Made by a program: the position numbers and the translations under genes. This document shows positions 54,331 to 63,432 of a DNA stretch of 64,000 nucleotides, one piece after another (the stretch's first letter is position 1; every line of letters starts with the position of its first letter). The stretch lies in contig NZ_LQZQ01000002.1 of NCBI RefSeq assembly GCF_001593005.1, positions 186,001 to 250,000 of the forward strand. The letters are read 5' to 3'. The notes beneath the pieces are model-generated. The model had not been told where the DNA came from and made no database searches. It was given only the letters and a program-made list of their open reading frames with translations. The stretch is from Roseivirga ehrenbergii (lineage in GTDB: Bacteria > Bacteroidota > Bacteroidia > Cytophagales > Cyclobacteriaceae).

Positions 54331-54963
54331 ATGAAAACAACAGTTTTAACAATCGCACTTCTATTTATTGGCTTTAGCGCATTTGCCCAAGAGCCCGATC
54401 AGGAATTCAGAACCATTTTCAACAACAACGGCATTCGTAGCAATGGCGGTTACGGAGCCGTAACTACTGGCTACTCCAAAATTGCCGATCGACATGCCAT
54501 TTTAATGGGTGGCCATGGCGCTTGGCTTATCAACCATCAGTTTGGTTTGGGTTTTGGCGGAACCGGCTTTGTTACCGAACGCAAAACCGACACGCAATTG
54601 AACGACAGATACTCTGTAGCGGGTGGATATGGAGGTCTTAGAATGGAGTTCATTGCCATGCCAAACAGTCCAATCCACCTTTCGTTTCCGATACTCATTG
54701 GCGCTGGCGGGGTTACTTACGTTGAAGCTGGCAGAGACTATGAATTTGCGAGGGAAGAAGACAGCCAAGCCTTTTTTGTAACCGAAGCTGGAGCAGAAAT
54801 AGAAATAAACGTAATCAAGTTTATGCGACTTTCGTTTGGTGCACATTACCGTTATACTTCTGACATCGACTTAACGTATTTAGATACTGGCGCTCCAATT
54901 ATGGATAAAGATGCCTTGCGCGGATTAAGCGGAACCATAAGCCTTAAATTCGGTAAGTTTTAA
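54331..54963 (+). CDS. Outer-membrane beta-barrel protein, paralogue of downstream barrel domain
   Basis: 210 residues from ATG 54331, whose signal peptide (MKTTVLTIALLFIGFSAFAQ) supports this start over an earlier TTG. The mature part is a small barrel with alternating strands: DRHAILMGGHGAWLINHQFG, YSVAGGYGGLRMEFIAM, IHLSFPILIGAGGVTYVE, and the final SLKFGKF ending in Phe as for BAM substrates. It aligns with the C-terminal 170 residues of the protein at 55061 (shared DRxAI-GGH, GGYGGL, HLSFP, EINVIK/EMNVIK, KFG-F). Function unknown. Confidence 0.78.
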   Translation: MKTTVLTIALLFIGFSAFAQEPDQEFRTIFNNNGIRSNGGYGAVTTGYSKIADRHAILMGGHGAWLINHQFGLGFGGTGFVTERKTDTQLNDRYSVAGGYGGLRMEFIAMPNSPIHLSFPILIGAGGVTYVEAGRDYEFAREEDSQAFFVTEAGAEIEINVIKFMRLSFGAHYRYTSDIDLTYLDTGAPIMDKDALRGLSGTISLKFGKF

Positions 54964-55060
54964 GAAATTGTTAAACCCAACTATTTAAATAAAATCCGAC
55001 CTTTAGTCCAGTAATTTATACTGGGCTTTTGGTTTTTAAAGCAGAACTATTCAAACCGAA

Positions 55061-56344
55061 ATGTATCTTAAAACACTTTTGCTTTTAACGCTTCTCACTT
55101 CTCCGCTCCTTGTTTTAAGTCAAGAAAGGGAAAGTCTGCTTTCAAGAAAAGTGACCTTAAACCTGCATGACACCTCCATTGAAGATATTCTGAAACGCAT
55201 TGAAACTGAAGATTTTGCTTTCACTTATTCGGCAGAAGTATTTGATGTGAAGAAAAGGGTCTCCCTCAATGTGAAGGACGAAACCATTGGCAATGTTCTA
55301 GAAATCTTGTTTCGAGGCCAAGGCATGGAATGCCAGCAGCTGGGGAACAAATTGTTGATTAGGAAGAAAAGGGTTCCGAAAGAAACTGTGCCAAAATCAG
55401 ACACTACGAAAAGGGAAACCACCTCCACACCGCCTATAAAGACTTCCGTTCAAAAAGTAGTAAGCCCGGTTATTGAAAAAGAGCGCGAAGAAACCTCAGT
55501 AACAGAAGCGAAAAAAGAAACGGTAACTTCTGCCATAACTGAACAGAGTAGTAAATCGACCATTGGGAACTCAAGTCCTTCTACAGAAGCATTAGTGTTA
55601 GAAAATTCCAGAGCAGAATACTACCAAGAAGAAAGAAAGCAGACTAAGACAGTAGTAGCCGCTTACGAGAACTATACGCTTGCCTCCTTAATTTTTGTGC
55701 CCATTTATGAAGTACACCCAAGGGTCATGCTCCCTATCGAATTCAAAGGTGAAATTGTGACGGAAGAAGTACCTCAAAAGGAGAAGGAACCCAAGCCCGA
55801 GAAACCAGCAAAGGATAATAAGTTTAGAATGAACTTAGCGCCAACCGTTGGCTATTCTGAAATTGGAGATCGGGACGCTATTGTTCTTGGAGGCCATTTG
55901 GTGTATAATCCCACAAAGAATTTTGGTATTGGGGTAGCTGGAAAAGGGTTTCTTACCAGAAATGAACCGGATACGGAATTGGGTGCTGATTATTCTTATT
56001 CTGGAGGTTACGGAGGGTTACTTTTAGAAGCTACATTGTTTCCAGACAAAGCATTCCATCTTTCATTTCCGGTAGTCTTTGGCTTAGGAGAGGTAATGTA
56101 TAATAGTTTACAACCGCTCACCGGCTTAAACACTATTGAAGACCAAAGAACAATTTTTGTTTTTGAACCTGGAGCCTATTTAGAAATGAATGTGATCAAG
56201 TATTTGCGTGTGGGATTTGGAGCAACTTACAGAGATGCATCAAGTGCAAACCTAAAATACCAATCTACTGATCAACCGATTTTAGACAAAAATGGCTTAG
56301 ATGGCTTGAGCATTAATATCATGGTCAAATTCGGCATATTTTAA
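55061..56344 (+). CDS. STN domain fused to a small outer-membrane beta-barrel
   Basis: 427 residues: signal peptide (1-20); an STN (secretin/TonB short N-terminal) domain at about 31-102 (VTLNLHDTSIEDILKRIETE, KRVSLNVKDETIGNVLEILF); a Glu/Lys/Thr/Pro-rich linker of about 150 residues (SDTTKRETTSTPPIKT); and a barrel at about 255-427 paralogous to the preceding gene. STN normally sits on a TonB receptor and signals to FecR. Here there is no plug and no 22-strand barrel. This arrangement in a sigma/FecR operon suggests a TonB-independent or simplified surface-signalling protein. Confidence 0.8.
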   Translation: MYLKTLLLLTLLTSPLLVLSQERESLLSRKVTLNLHDTSIEDILKRIETEDFAFTYSAEVFDVKKRVSLNVKDETIGNVLEILFRGQGMECQQLGNKLLIRKKRVPKETVPKSDTTKRETTSTPPIKTSVQKVVSPVIEKEREETSVTEAKKETVTSAITEQSSKSTIGNSSPSTEALVLENSRAEYYQEERKQTKTVVAAYENYTLASLIFVPIYEVHPRVMLPIEFKGEIVTEEVPQKEKEPKPEKPAKDNKFRMNLAPTVGYSEIGDRDAIVLGGHLVYNPTKNFGIGVAGKGFLTRNEPDTELGADYSYSGGYGGLLLEATLFPDKAFHLSFPVVFGLGEVMYNSLQPLTGLNTIEDQRTIFVFEPGAYLEMNVIKYLRVGFGATYRDASSANLKYQSTDQPILDKNGLDGLSINIMVKFGIF

Positions 56345-56365
56345 TTTGGGCTGAAAATTTAAATG

Positions 56366-56398
56366 AACCCTCCAAGAGTTTGAAACCCTTGGAGGGTT
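56366..56398. repeat. 33-bp hairpin repeat (AACCCTCCAAGAGTTT type), copy 2
   Basis: The same palindrome as at 18521-18553 with G-to-A at the twelfth base, which leaves one mismatch in the stem. It again lies between convergent genes. Confidence 0.8.
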
Positions 56399-56400
56399 AA

Positions 56401-57060
56401 CTATTGCTTTATCATTAACTTAACTTTTCTAGCCAATTCCTCGTGGCTATGGGCTAAATCAAAAACGCCCAACTGTTTCAGCTTTTCACCATGGCCTGGC
56501 TGAATGTGACTTCCCCCTAAAAAACCAATAGTGGTTAAACCTGCTGCCAACGCAGCTTGAACACCAGTAAAGCTATCTTCCACTACAATGATTTCTTCTC
56601 TCGGAATTTGAATCCTATCAATGGCCAATAGATACACCAAAGGGCTGGGCTTTGCTTGAGCAACCATTTCAGCCGAAAACACCCTGTTTTCAAAATGATG
56701 ACTTGCCTCTATTTTCTCAAGGGCTTCGGTTACATAATGCGCGGCACTGTTTGATACCACTGATTTTGGAATAGAAACCTGAGTGAGCAAATTTGATATT
56801 CCCAAAATAGGTCTGACTTTAGCCTTAATTTGCTCATCAAGCAGAGGCACAATGGCCTCTGTTTTCAAGCTTGCTTTTAAGTGGCCTTCTGCCTTAAGTT
56901 GGTTAATAATATTGGTGAAGGTTTTACCAGTATGCTGAATAATAAACTCCTCCACCGAGATGTTCACCTTTTCACTGCTCAACCAATCTACCGTTACTTC
57001 AGCCGCTACTATTTCTGTATCAATTAATACTCCATCGCAATCAAAAATGATATGCTTCAC
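56401..57060 (-). CDS. HAD-superfamily phosphatase (beta-phosphoglucomutase-like)
   Basis: 219 residues with HAD motifs: I IIFDCDGVLIDTE (nucleophile Asp and +2 Asp), II SVVSNSAAHYVTEAL, III around AKPSPLVYL, and IV VVEDSFTGVQAALAAGL. The helical cap following motif I places it with C1-cap phosphatases acting on sugar phosphates or phosphoglycolate-type compounds. It lies 3 bp downstream of the LOG gene and so is probably cotranscribed with it. The exact substrate is unknown. Confidence 0.88.
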   Translation of the reverse strand: MKHIIFDCDGVLIDTEIVAAEVTVDWLSSEKVNISVEEFIIQHTGKTFTNIINQLKAEGHLKASLKTEAIVPLLDEQIKAKVRPILGISNLLTQVSIPKSVVSNSAAHYVTEALEKIEASHHFENRVFSAEMVAQAKPSPLVYLLAIDRIQIPREEIIVVEDSFTGVQAALAAGLTTIGFLGGSHIQPGHGEKLKQLGVFDLAHSHEELARKVKLMIKQ

Positions 57061-57063
57061 TGA

Positions 57064-57768
57064 TTAGAAGTTCGGAGTAAGTAAGTATTTAGAATAGAAG
57101 TCGTCAATTACCTTTACCGCTTCTTCTGGTGTATCTACTAAGTTAATAAGATCTAAATCTGGTGAGCTAATATTACCTTCTGTTAGCATTACATCTCTAA
57201 CCCAGTCGAACAAGCCGGCCCAGAATTTTTTACCTACCAATACAATTGGAAATTTTCCGATTTTATTGGTTTGAATTAGGGTAATGGCTTCAAACATTTC
57301 GTCTAGCGTTCCAAAACCACCAGGCATAATTACAAAGCCTTGTGAGTACTTTACAAACATCACTTTTCTTACAAAGAAGTAATCGAAAGAAATGAGTTTA
57401 TCTGGATCGATATAAACATTGCTGCCTTGCTCATGGGGTAATTCTATGTTTAACCCAACCGACTTACCATTTTCAGATTTTGCCCCTTTATTACCGGCTT
57501 CCATAATACCTGGGCCACCCCCAGTGATAACTCCATAACCATGGCGCACCAATTTAGCGGCAATTTCTTCGGCCATTTTGTAGTATGGATGATCTGGCTT
57601 AGTACGGGCCGAACCGAACACGGAAACGCAAGGGCCAATTTTGGCCATTTTTTCAAAGCCTTCTACAAATTCGGCCATCACTTTAAAAATTACCCAAGAA
57701 TCATGGGTTTTAATCTCGTTCCAATCTCTGTCTTGAAACGCCCTTTTAATTTTATCTTCGTCTGTCAT
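57064..57768 (-). CDS. LOG family protein (TIGR00730)
   Basis: 234 residues. Diagnostic segments are VSVFGSARTKPDHPYYKMA, VITGGGPGIMEAGNKGAKSE, and the PGGFGTLDEMFEAITLIQT motif with the catalytic Arg in FVRKVMFVKYS. LOG proteins release cytokinin-like bases or ribose 5-phosphate from nucleoside monophosphates. The bacterial role is generally nucleotide hydrolysis. It heads a two-gene unit with the HAD phosphatase, a pairing that hints at nucleotide recycling. Confidence 0.92.
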   Translation of the reverse strand: MTDEDKIKRAFQDRDWNEIKTHDSWVIFKVMAEFVEGFEKMAKIGPCVSVFGSARTKPDHPYYKMAEEIAAKLVRHGYGVITGGGPGIMEAGNKGAKSENGKSVGLNIELPHEQGSNVYIDPDKLISFDYFFVRKVMFVKYSQGFVIMPGGFGTLDEMFEAITLIQTNKIGKFPIVLVGKKFWAGLFDWVRDVMLTEGNISSPDLDLINLVDTPEEAVKVIDDFYSKYLLTPNF

Positions 57769-57919
57769 TTTCTTTATTTAATTAATGGCAGGCAAATTAA
57801 AGGGCTTTTCCTTATTCGCCAGCCTTATTTTATTGAATATAATAATTAGGTCAAATTGAATTTTGAAACAAAAATGGAAGAAGGCTCTTCAACATTTAAA
57901 AATGTGACCATTCTACAAC

Positions 57920-58825
57920 TTACTTGTTTTTTGCTAAATCTTCCAAAGCATTTTGCAGCCTTGTGAATTTAAAGTCATAACCAGTTTTATTGATTTTGTA
58001 AGCGCTCACTTTATTGCCTCCTGTTACCACCTGTGCCATTTCGCCTAATACTAGGTGCAAAACAAATTTTGGAACAGGAATTGGCAAATAGAGTTTCCCA
58101 AATGCTTTTGCCGCCCTTTTCGTAAATTCTTTATTAGTTAAAGGTTCAGGAGCTACTGCATTGTACGGGCCAATCATATTTACATCCTCCACTGATTTAC
58201 ATAATATTCTAACCAAATCACTGATATGTACCCAGCTCATATATTGTTTACCACTGGCCAATGGAGCCGCCACTGGTGGGGCTAGTAGCTTTGGTAAAGC
58301 GCCCCCATCATTACTCAGCACCACCCCAATCCTAATTTGAACCACACGAATACCAAGTTCTGTAAATCGGCTAGTTGAATCTTCCCATGCCGTAACAACA
58401 TCGGCTAAAAAATCGTGCCCTGCTGGTGAATCTTCTCTAAGATTTACATCGCCAGTATCCATGCCATAATAGCCGATAGCCGATGCCGCCACCAAAGTTC
58501 TTACCGAATGATTTGTGTTCTTGAGCTTTTCATAAAGCAAATCAGAGGTCTGCGTGCGGCTTTTTAATATTTCCTCTTTTCGTTCTTTTGTCCATCGCTT
58601 ATCGGCAACCCCAGCCCCCGCTAAATGTACAAGGGTATCTACCCCATCAAAAGCACCTTCTTCTATATAGTTATTCTTGTAATCCCATTGGTAAACAGGA
58701 ACGCTTTCTCCTTTGCCCTTTGAACGACTTAGCAAACGCACCTGGTGCCCTGCTCCTTTTAGAAGAGTAACCAGCTCGGAACCTACCAACCCTGTTCCTC
58801 CAGAAATTAATATTGACTTAGACAT
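57920..58825 (-). CDS. TIGR01777-family NAD-dependent epimerase/SDR protein
   Basis: 301 residues: an extended SDR with the Rossmann start ILISGGTGLVGSELVTLLKG, the Ser/Tyr/Lys region (VAASAIGYYGMDTGDVNLRE), and a C-terminal DUF1731 part (PVPKFVLHLVLGEMAQVVTG). E. coli YfcH is a homologue without a defined reaction. The Tyr-x-x-x-Lys catalytic pair is replaced by YYGMDTG, as is usual in this subfamily. The gene is monocistronic. Confidence 0.9.
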   Translation of the reverse strand: MSKSILISGGTGLVGSELVTLLKGAGHQVRLLSRSKGKGESVPVYQWDYKNNYIEEGAFDGVDTLVHLAGAGVADKRWTKERKEEILKSRTQTSDLLYEKLKNTNHSVRTLVAASAIGYYGMDTGDVNLREDSPAGHDFLADVVTAWEDSTSRFTELGIRVVQIRIGVVLSNDGGALPKLLAPPVAAPLASGKQYMSWVHISDLVRILCKSVEDVNMIGPYNAVAPEPLTNKEFTKRAAKAFGKLYLPIPVPKFVLHLVLGEMAQVVTGGNKVSAYKINKTGYDFKFTRLQNALEDLAKNK

Positions 58826-59112
58826 AATTATGTGGTTTTAAAAGTTGGTATGAGCTAATACCTATACTAACCCATCAAAAACAGAATGGTTTTAGCCAAA
58901 CTCGCAGTTTATAAAAATCAACGATCTAGCCTGTATTACGAACAGTTAATCGTTAAAGTTGGCATATTCAATGTATTGACTACTTTACGTTACGCTAATG
59001 TTAAGCTAACACTTCTGAATATAACATTAGTCTCATAAACGTTTAATACAGGTGTAACCTACACTTTACCTCAGTACACGTTCTTTGTACCGTGAAATAT
59101 AGAACAGTACTT

Positions 59113-61860
59113 ATGAGATTATTTTTGTTTTTATTAATGATGAGTTGGTCATGGATGGTGACAGCTCAAGAAGTCGGAATAATAGCCGGAAAGATTACAG
59201 ACAAAGACGCGAATGATGAGCCACTTCCTTTTGCTACGGTATTAATTCAAGGAACCCAGAAAGGTTCAAACACTGATTTCGATGGCCTTTTCAGAATTGA
59301 TGGTGTAACTCCAGGTACTTACACGGTAGAGGTAAGGTTTGTTGGTTACGAAACTTTAGAATTAAAAAACATAGTAGTTACTGCAGGAAAAGTAACTGAA
59401 ATCACTGCTTCAATGAGTGCTGGATCAACTAATCTAGAAGATGTGGTGGTTACAGCTAAAACAGAAAAAGACTCTGATATTGCCATGATTATGCTTCAGA
59501 GAGAGTCTTTACAAATGCTACAGTCTATTGGAGCAAAAGAACTTTCAAGAAAAGGAGTGAGCAATGCCGAAGGTGCTGTTACTAAAGTAACTGGTGTAAG
59601 TAAGCAACAAGGAGCTAAAAACGTATTTGTTCGTGGTTTAGGCGATAGATACAACAGCACATCATTAAACAACCTTCCGCTTCCGTCTGAAGACCCTGAA
59701 TACAAAAACATAGCATTAAGCTTTTTTACTTCAGACATCATTAACAGCATTGATGTAAACAAAGCATTTGGTGCAAGCCTTTATGGCGATGTAGCTGGAG
59801 CAAACATTAACATTACTTCAAAGGAATTAGGTAACGAAGACATTTTTCAAATCGGAGTTTCTTCTGGTATCAACACACAAACCATTTCTGAAGACTTTTA
59901 TAGTGCAAGCGGAACTAGCAAATTCGGAACGGTAGATAACCCAACAAGCCCAATTACGGATTTAAATAAATACGATTTTAAAAACTCATTCGAGCCAACT
60001 AAAGCTGGTACTCCAATCAACTTTGGTTTATCATTAAATGCCGGAAAGAAATTTCAGCTAGGAGCCAATGCGTTAAGCACCTTCTTGGTGGCTTCTCATA
60101 GCTCTGACTTCACTTACCAAAATGGTGTTACAAGAGATATTACCCCTGAAGGTGGAAGAAGTAAAGACCTTACTTTTGATAAATACGAATACCATGTTTC
60201 TCAGGTATTAATGGGCAACTTGAAATACGAAATAGGCGAAAACAATTTCGTATCATACAACGGAACTTACATTCATGACAACAACCAAAGCGTAGGTAAT
60301 TTCAATGGTTTTCATGCAAGTATTTACGATGATGCTAGCAACCCTATTGCTGAAAAATCATTTATCAGAAGACAGCAAGAAAACAATAACAGACTCTATG
60401 TAAACCAATTGCTTTCTTACTTTGAGTTGAACAAAAACATTTCGCTTGACTTAGGTGCTTCATACAACTTAGTACAAGGAAATGAGCCTGACAGAAGAAC
60501 CAATAGCTACGCTTTTGATGGCATTAACTACGAAACCGTTTCTGGTTCTGCAGCAGCCAACCACAGATTCTATTCTGAATTAGAAGAGAAAGATTACGCG
60601 GCTCGCGCTTTGTTAACCGTGAAAATGAACTCTGAAGAATCGCTCAACCAATTCCAGTTTGGTGCTAACTACAGAAATACCAAAAGAGACTTCTCTGCAA
60701 TGCAATTCAACTTCAATTTTGATGCACCTACAGATGTAGATAGAGATAATCCTGATGGATTGTTCAACCAACCGTCTTTAGACAATGGTGTGTTCAACAT
60801 TCTAACAGCCAACGGAAATGGTGTAGACGCTTTCGTTCCGATAACTTATAACGGTGACAGAAGAATTTATGCTGGTTTAGTCAACTACGCTCGTGAGTTC
60901 AATTCAGCTTTACTTTTAAACTTTGGTCTACGTTATGAGCAAATTGAGCAAGATGTAATTTGGGACACCAACCTTGACCGTAACACTTTCAACAATAACA
61001 TTAACACGGTTTCGGAATCATACGTTCTTCCAAGCGTTAATGTAAAATACGACATCACAGACGATAAAGTAGTGAGACTGGCAGGTAGCAAAACCTATAC
61101 CTTGCCTCAATTTAAAGAAGTGGCGCCTTTCCTTTATGAGGATGTAAACTTCTCAAGCTTTGGTAACCCATTCTTAAGACCATCGAACAACTACAACCTC
61201 GACCTTAAGTATGACTGGTACTTCACCAACACAGAATTAGTTTCTGTTACAGGTTTTTACAAAAGAGTTGAAGATGCATTGAACAGGGTTCAAGTAAACT
61301 CAGCGGCCAACGAGCTTTCTTATGTAAACACCGGAAACGCCAATGTTGCGGGTGTTGAATTGGAATTAAAAAAATCGTTGATCCAACAATATGGTGACGA
61401 CAATAGCATGAAGCTTCTAAACTTTGGTTTGAACGTTTCATACCTCTATTCAAATCAAAAATTGGTTGATGTTCCAACCGATGCTTTAACAGTAAGATTT
61501 ACAAATGCAGAAGATAAACTTGAAGGTGCTTCTCCTTTATTGATCAATGCAGACCTTACTTACCAGATTGAAAGAGAAGGACTTGATTTTACTACTTCAG
61601 TAGTAATGAATTACTTCAGCGATAGAATCTTCTCTTTAGGAACGGCCGGAAGCCAGAATATTATGGAGAAAGGTGTTCCTACTTTGGACTTTATCACAAG
61701 AACAAAACTAGGACAGCACTTGGGACTAAACCTGAGCTTAAAAAACTTATTGAACCCAGCGTTTAAACTAACCAAAGAACTTAACAACGGTAGCGATACC
61801 ATCATTAATAGCTATAAAAGAGGCATGAACGTTTCTTTCGGAATCAATTATACATTTTAA
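59113..61860 (+). CDS. TonB-dependent receptor with carboxypeptidase-like N-terminal domain
   Basis: 915 residues from ATG 59113, which fits the signal peptide (MRLFLFLLMMSWSWMVTAQE); a GTG at 59092 is less likely. The carboxypeptidase-like regulatory domain spans about 20-110 (GKITDKDANDEPLPFATVLI, TYTVEVRFVGYETLELK). The plug follows (KELSRKGVSNAEGAVTKVTG, FVRGLGDRYNSTSLNNLPL), and then the long barrel ending GMNVSFGINYTF. It imports a ligand across the outer membrane using TonB energy. There is no SusD partner; a surface lipoprotein gene follows after 34 bp. The ligand is unknown. Confidence 0.92.
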   Translation: MRLFLFLLMMSWSWMVTAQEVGIIAGKITDKDANDEPLPFATVLIQGTQKGSNTDFDGLFRIDGVTPGTYTVEVRFVGYETLELKNIVVTAGKVTEITASMSAGSTNLEDVVVTAKTEKDSDIAMIMLQRESLQMLQSIGAKELSRKGVSNAEGAVTKVTGVSKQQGAKNVFVRGLGDRYNSTSLNNLPLPSEDPEYKNIALSFFTSDIINSIDVNKAFGASLYGDVAGANINITSKELGNEDIFQIGVSSGINTQTISEDFYSASGTSKFGTVDNPTSPITDLNKYDFKNSFEPTKAGTPINFGLSLNAGKKFQLGANALSTFLVASHSSDFTYQNGVTRDITPEGGRSKDLTFDKYEYHVSQVLMGNLKYEIGENNFVSYNGTYIHDNNQSVGNFNGFHASIYDDASNPIAEKSFIRRQQENNNRLYVNQLLSYFELNKNISLDLGASYNLVQGNEPDRRTNSYAFDGINYETVSGSAAANHRFYSELEEKDYAARALLTVKMNSEESLNQFQFGANYRNTKRDFSAMQFNFNFDAPTDVDRDNPDGLFNQPSLDNGVFNILTANGNGVDAFVPITYNGDRRIYAGLVNYAREFNSALLLNFGLRYEQIEQDVIWDTNLDRNTFNNNINTVSESYVLPSVNVKYDITDDKVVRLAGSKTYTLPQFKEVAPFLYEDVNFSSFGNPFLRPSNNYNLDLKYDWYFTNTELVSVTGFYKRVEDALNRVQVNSAANELSYVNTGNANVAGVELELKKSLIQQYGDDNSMKLLNFGLNVSYLYSNQKLVDVPTDALTVRFTNAEDKLEGASPLLINADLTYQIEREGLDFTTSVVMNYFSDRIFSLGTAGSQNIMEKGVPTLDFITRTKLGQHLGLNLSLKNLLNPAFKLTKELNNGSDTIINSYKRGMNVSFGINYTF

Positions 61861-61894
61861 AACAAAACCTAATCAAAAATTCTAATCCATTTTT

Positions 61895-63097
61895 ATGAAA
61901 ACTCTTAAGAATTACTTTGCAATGGCCGCACTATGTGCCGTTATTTTCGGATGTACTGATGACGATCCTGCTCCAGTTCAAACTAAGGACGGTGTGATTT
62001 CATCACAAAGCGATGTTGATCTAGATGCTGCTGACTTAAAAGGAGAAATCACTTCTAGTATTACTTTGTCAAACGCCCAAGAGTGGGTATTAACTGGCCC
62101 TTTGAGTGTAGCTAGCGGTGCTAAATTAACAATCGATGCCGGTACTACTATCAAAGCTCAGGCGGGCGGAACTAACGTTTACATTGCTGTTGAGCAAGGC
62201 GCTCAAATCTTTGTGAATGGTACTGCTGCTGCTCCTGTAAAAATGACTTCAGGTGCTGCTAACCCTGCTTCAGGCGACTGGGGCGGCCTTTTAATCATGG
62301 GTAATGCTCCAATTTCTGGTGGCGGAACTGCTACTACGGAAGTTGTAGATTACACTTATGGTGGAACTAACGCTACTGACGATTCAGGTGACATCACTTA
62401 TCTAATTGTTGAATACACTGGTGCTCGTATTAACGGTGACAAAGAATTTAACGGTGTAACTTTCTACGGTGTTGGTTCTGGAACAACAGTAAGCAACCTT
62501 GCTGTTTTATACGGTGACGATGACGCTGTTGAGTGGTTTGGTGGATCTGTTAGTGTAAGCAACCTTTTGGTAGCTAACGCTAAAGACGACATGTTCGACT
62601 GGACACAAGGTTATGTTGGTCAAAACAACACTAACTTTTACGGAATCAGACAAGCTGGCTTTGTGGCTGTAACTTCTGACCCACGTGGTATCGAAGCCGA
62701 TGGTAACTTAGACGGTAACTCTCCACAAGACGCTGGTCAGTCTAACCCTAAAATTGATGGTATCACTATCATCCACAATGCTGCAGTTGAAATGTCTGAC
62801 ATGGTAAAAATCAGAAGAGGTTCAGGAGCGGTTATCACTAACCTTTATGTGGCTTTAGGTGCTGGCGCTACTGCTGGTGACTTGGTTGATTTAACAGATG
62901 GAAAAGGTGTTGCAATTGATGCCACTTCAATTACAGGTACTGCTAATCCTGCTAACGGGTTAGATATTACTGATATTAAAAGAACTACTGATGTAGATAA
63001 TGTACCTACTACATCAAACGGTACAGTTACTATTACTTCAGGGACAACTTCTGTTGTAAACACTTCAATCTTTGCTTGGACTGGCTTTAGCTTCTAA
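61895..63097 (+). CDS. Surface lipoprotein partner of the TonB receptor, beta-helix-like
   Basis: 400 residues with a lipoprotein signal (MKTLKNYFAMAALCAVIFGC), Cys at residue 20, followed by TDDDPAPV. The acidic stretch right after the Cys fits the lipoprotein export signal that sends Bacteroidota lipoproteins to the cell surface. The mature part is strand- and turn-rich with Asn/Asp/Gly/Thr repeats (GTTIKAQAGGTNVYIAVEQG, GDWGGLLIMGNAPISGGG), which suggests a right-handed beta-helix. It follows the receptor by 34 bp and precedes a strong terminator, so it should help capture the receptor's ligand. Confidence 0.78.
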   Translation: MKTLKNYFAMAALCAVIFGCTDDDPAPVQTKDGVISSQSDVDLDAADLKGEITSSITLSNAQEWVLTGPLSVASGAKLTIDAGTTIKAQAGGTNVYIAVEQGAQIFVNGTAAAPVKMTSGAANPASGDWGGLLIMGNAPISGGGTATTEVVDYTYGGTNATDDSGDITYLIVEYTGARINGDKEFNGVTFYGVGSGTTVSNLAVLYGDDDAVEWFGGSVSVSNLLVANAKDDMFDWTQGYVGQNNTNFYGIRQAGFVAVTSDPRGIEADGNLDGNSPQDAGQSNPKIDGITIIHNAAVEMSDMVKIRRGSGAVITNLYVALGAGATAGDLVDLTDGKGVAIDATSITGTANPANGLDITDIKRTTDVDNVPTTSNGTVTITSGTTSVVNTSIFAWTGFSF

Positions 63098-63128
63098 TTC
63101 ATTAGAAGGTTAGCATATATTTCACAGA

Positions 63129-63157
63129 GAAGACGCTCAGCAATGGGCGTCTTTTTT
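63129..63157 (+). terminator. Intrinsic terminator of the TonB receptor/lipoprotein operon
   Basis: AAGACGC (63130-63136) pairs with GCGTCTT (63147-63153) over a 10-nt loop, and T-residues follow. It lies about 30 bp after the lipoprotein stop. Confidence 0.85.
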
Positions 63158-63432
63158 GGTTTTGGAGGTATTTGATAATTCGAAACACCATGAACAATCA
63201 AATTAAACCATTGATTTATAATGTAATAGATAATTGTAAATCAAGTGTAAAAGTAGTGGGTAAGTTCTGGGGTTTTTACTTGACAAGAGTAAAATTAAGT
63301 CAGTACATTTATAGCGGGACGCGATTTAAGGTTTTAACAGACTGAAAATCAGTCCCTTTTTTGTTGCTTATTGCTGAGTGCTACTCAAAAGTATACTTGA
63401 AAGGAAATTGAAAACACTTTAAAGCGTAGGCA
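63158..63432. other. Gap after the lipoprotein operon
   Basis: 275 bp with no gene I can support. A 51-codon frame (63190-63345, MNNQIKPLIYNVIDN start) ends exactly in a small hairpin, GACTG-AAAAT-CAGTC (63340-63354) followed by six T (63357-63362), a weak terminator. Whether this pair is a tiny gene with its terminator or chance cannot be told. Confidence 0.4.
63340..63362 (+). terminator. Weak hairpin plus T-run
   Basis: Perfect 5-bp stem GACTG/CAGTC with AAAAT loop, two C, then TTTTTT. It is short for an intrinsic terminator but correctly built. Confidence 0.4.

Noticed and set aside
63190-63345. 51-codon frame ending in a hairpin
   Set aside because: No recognisable domain, no clear promoter or ribosome site, and a frame of this length is expected by chance in AT-rich DNA.
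63330-63360. GACTGAAAATC resembling a tRNA-Phe anticodon arm
   Set aside because: No acceptor, D or T arm around it; it is better explained as a small hairpin with a T-run.
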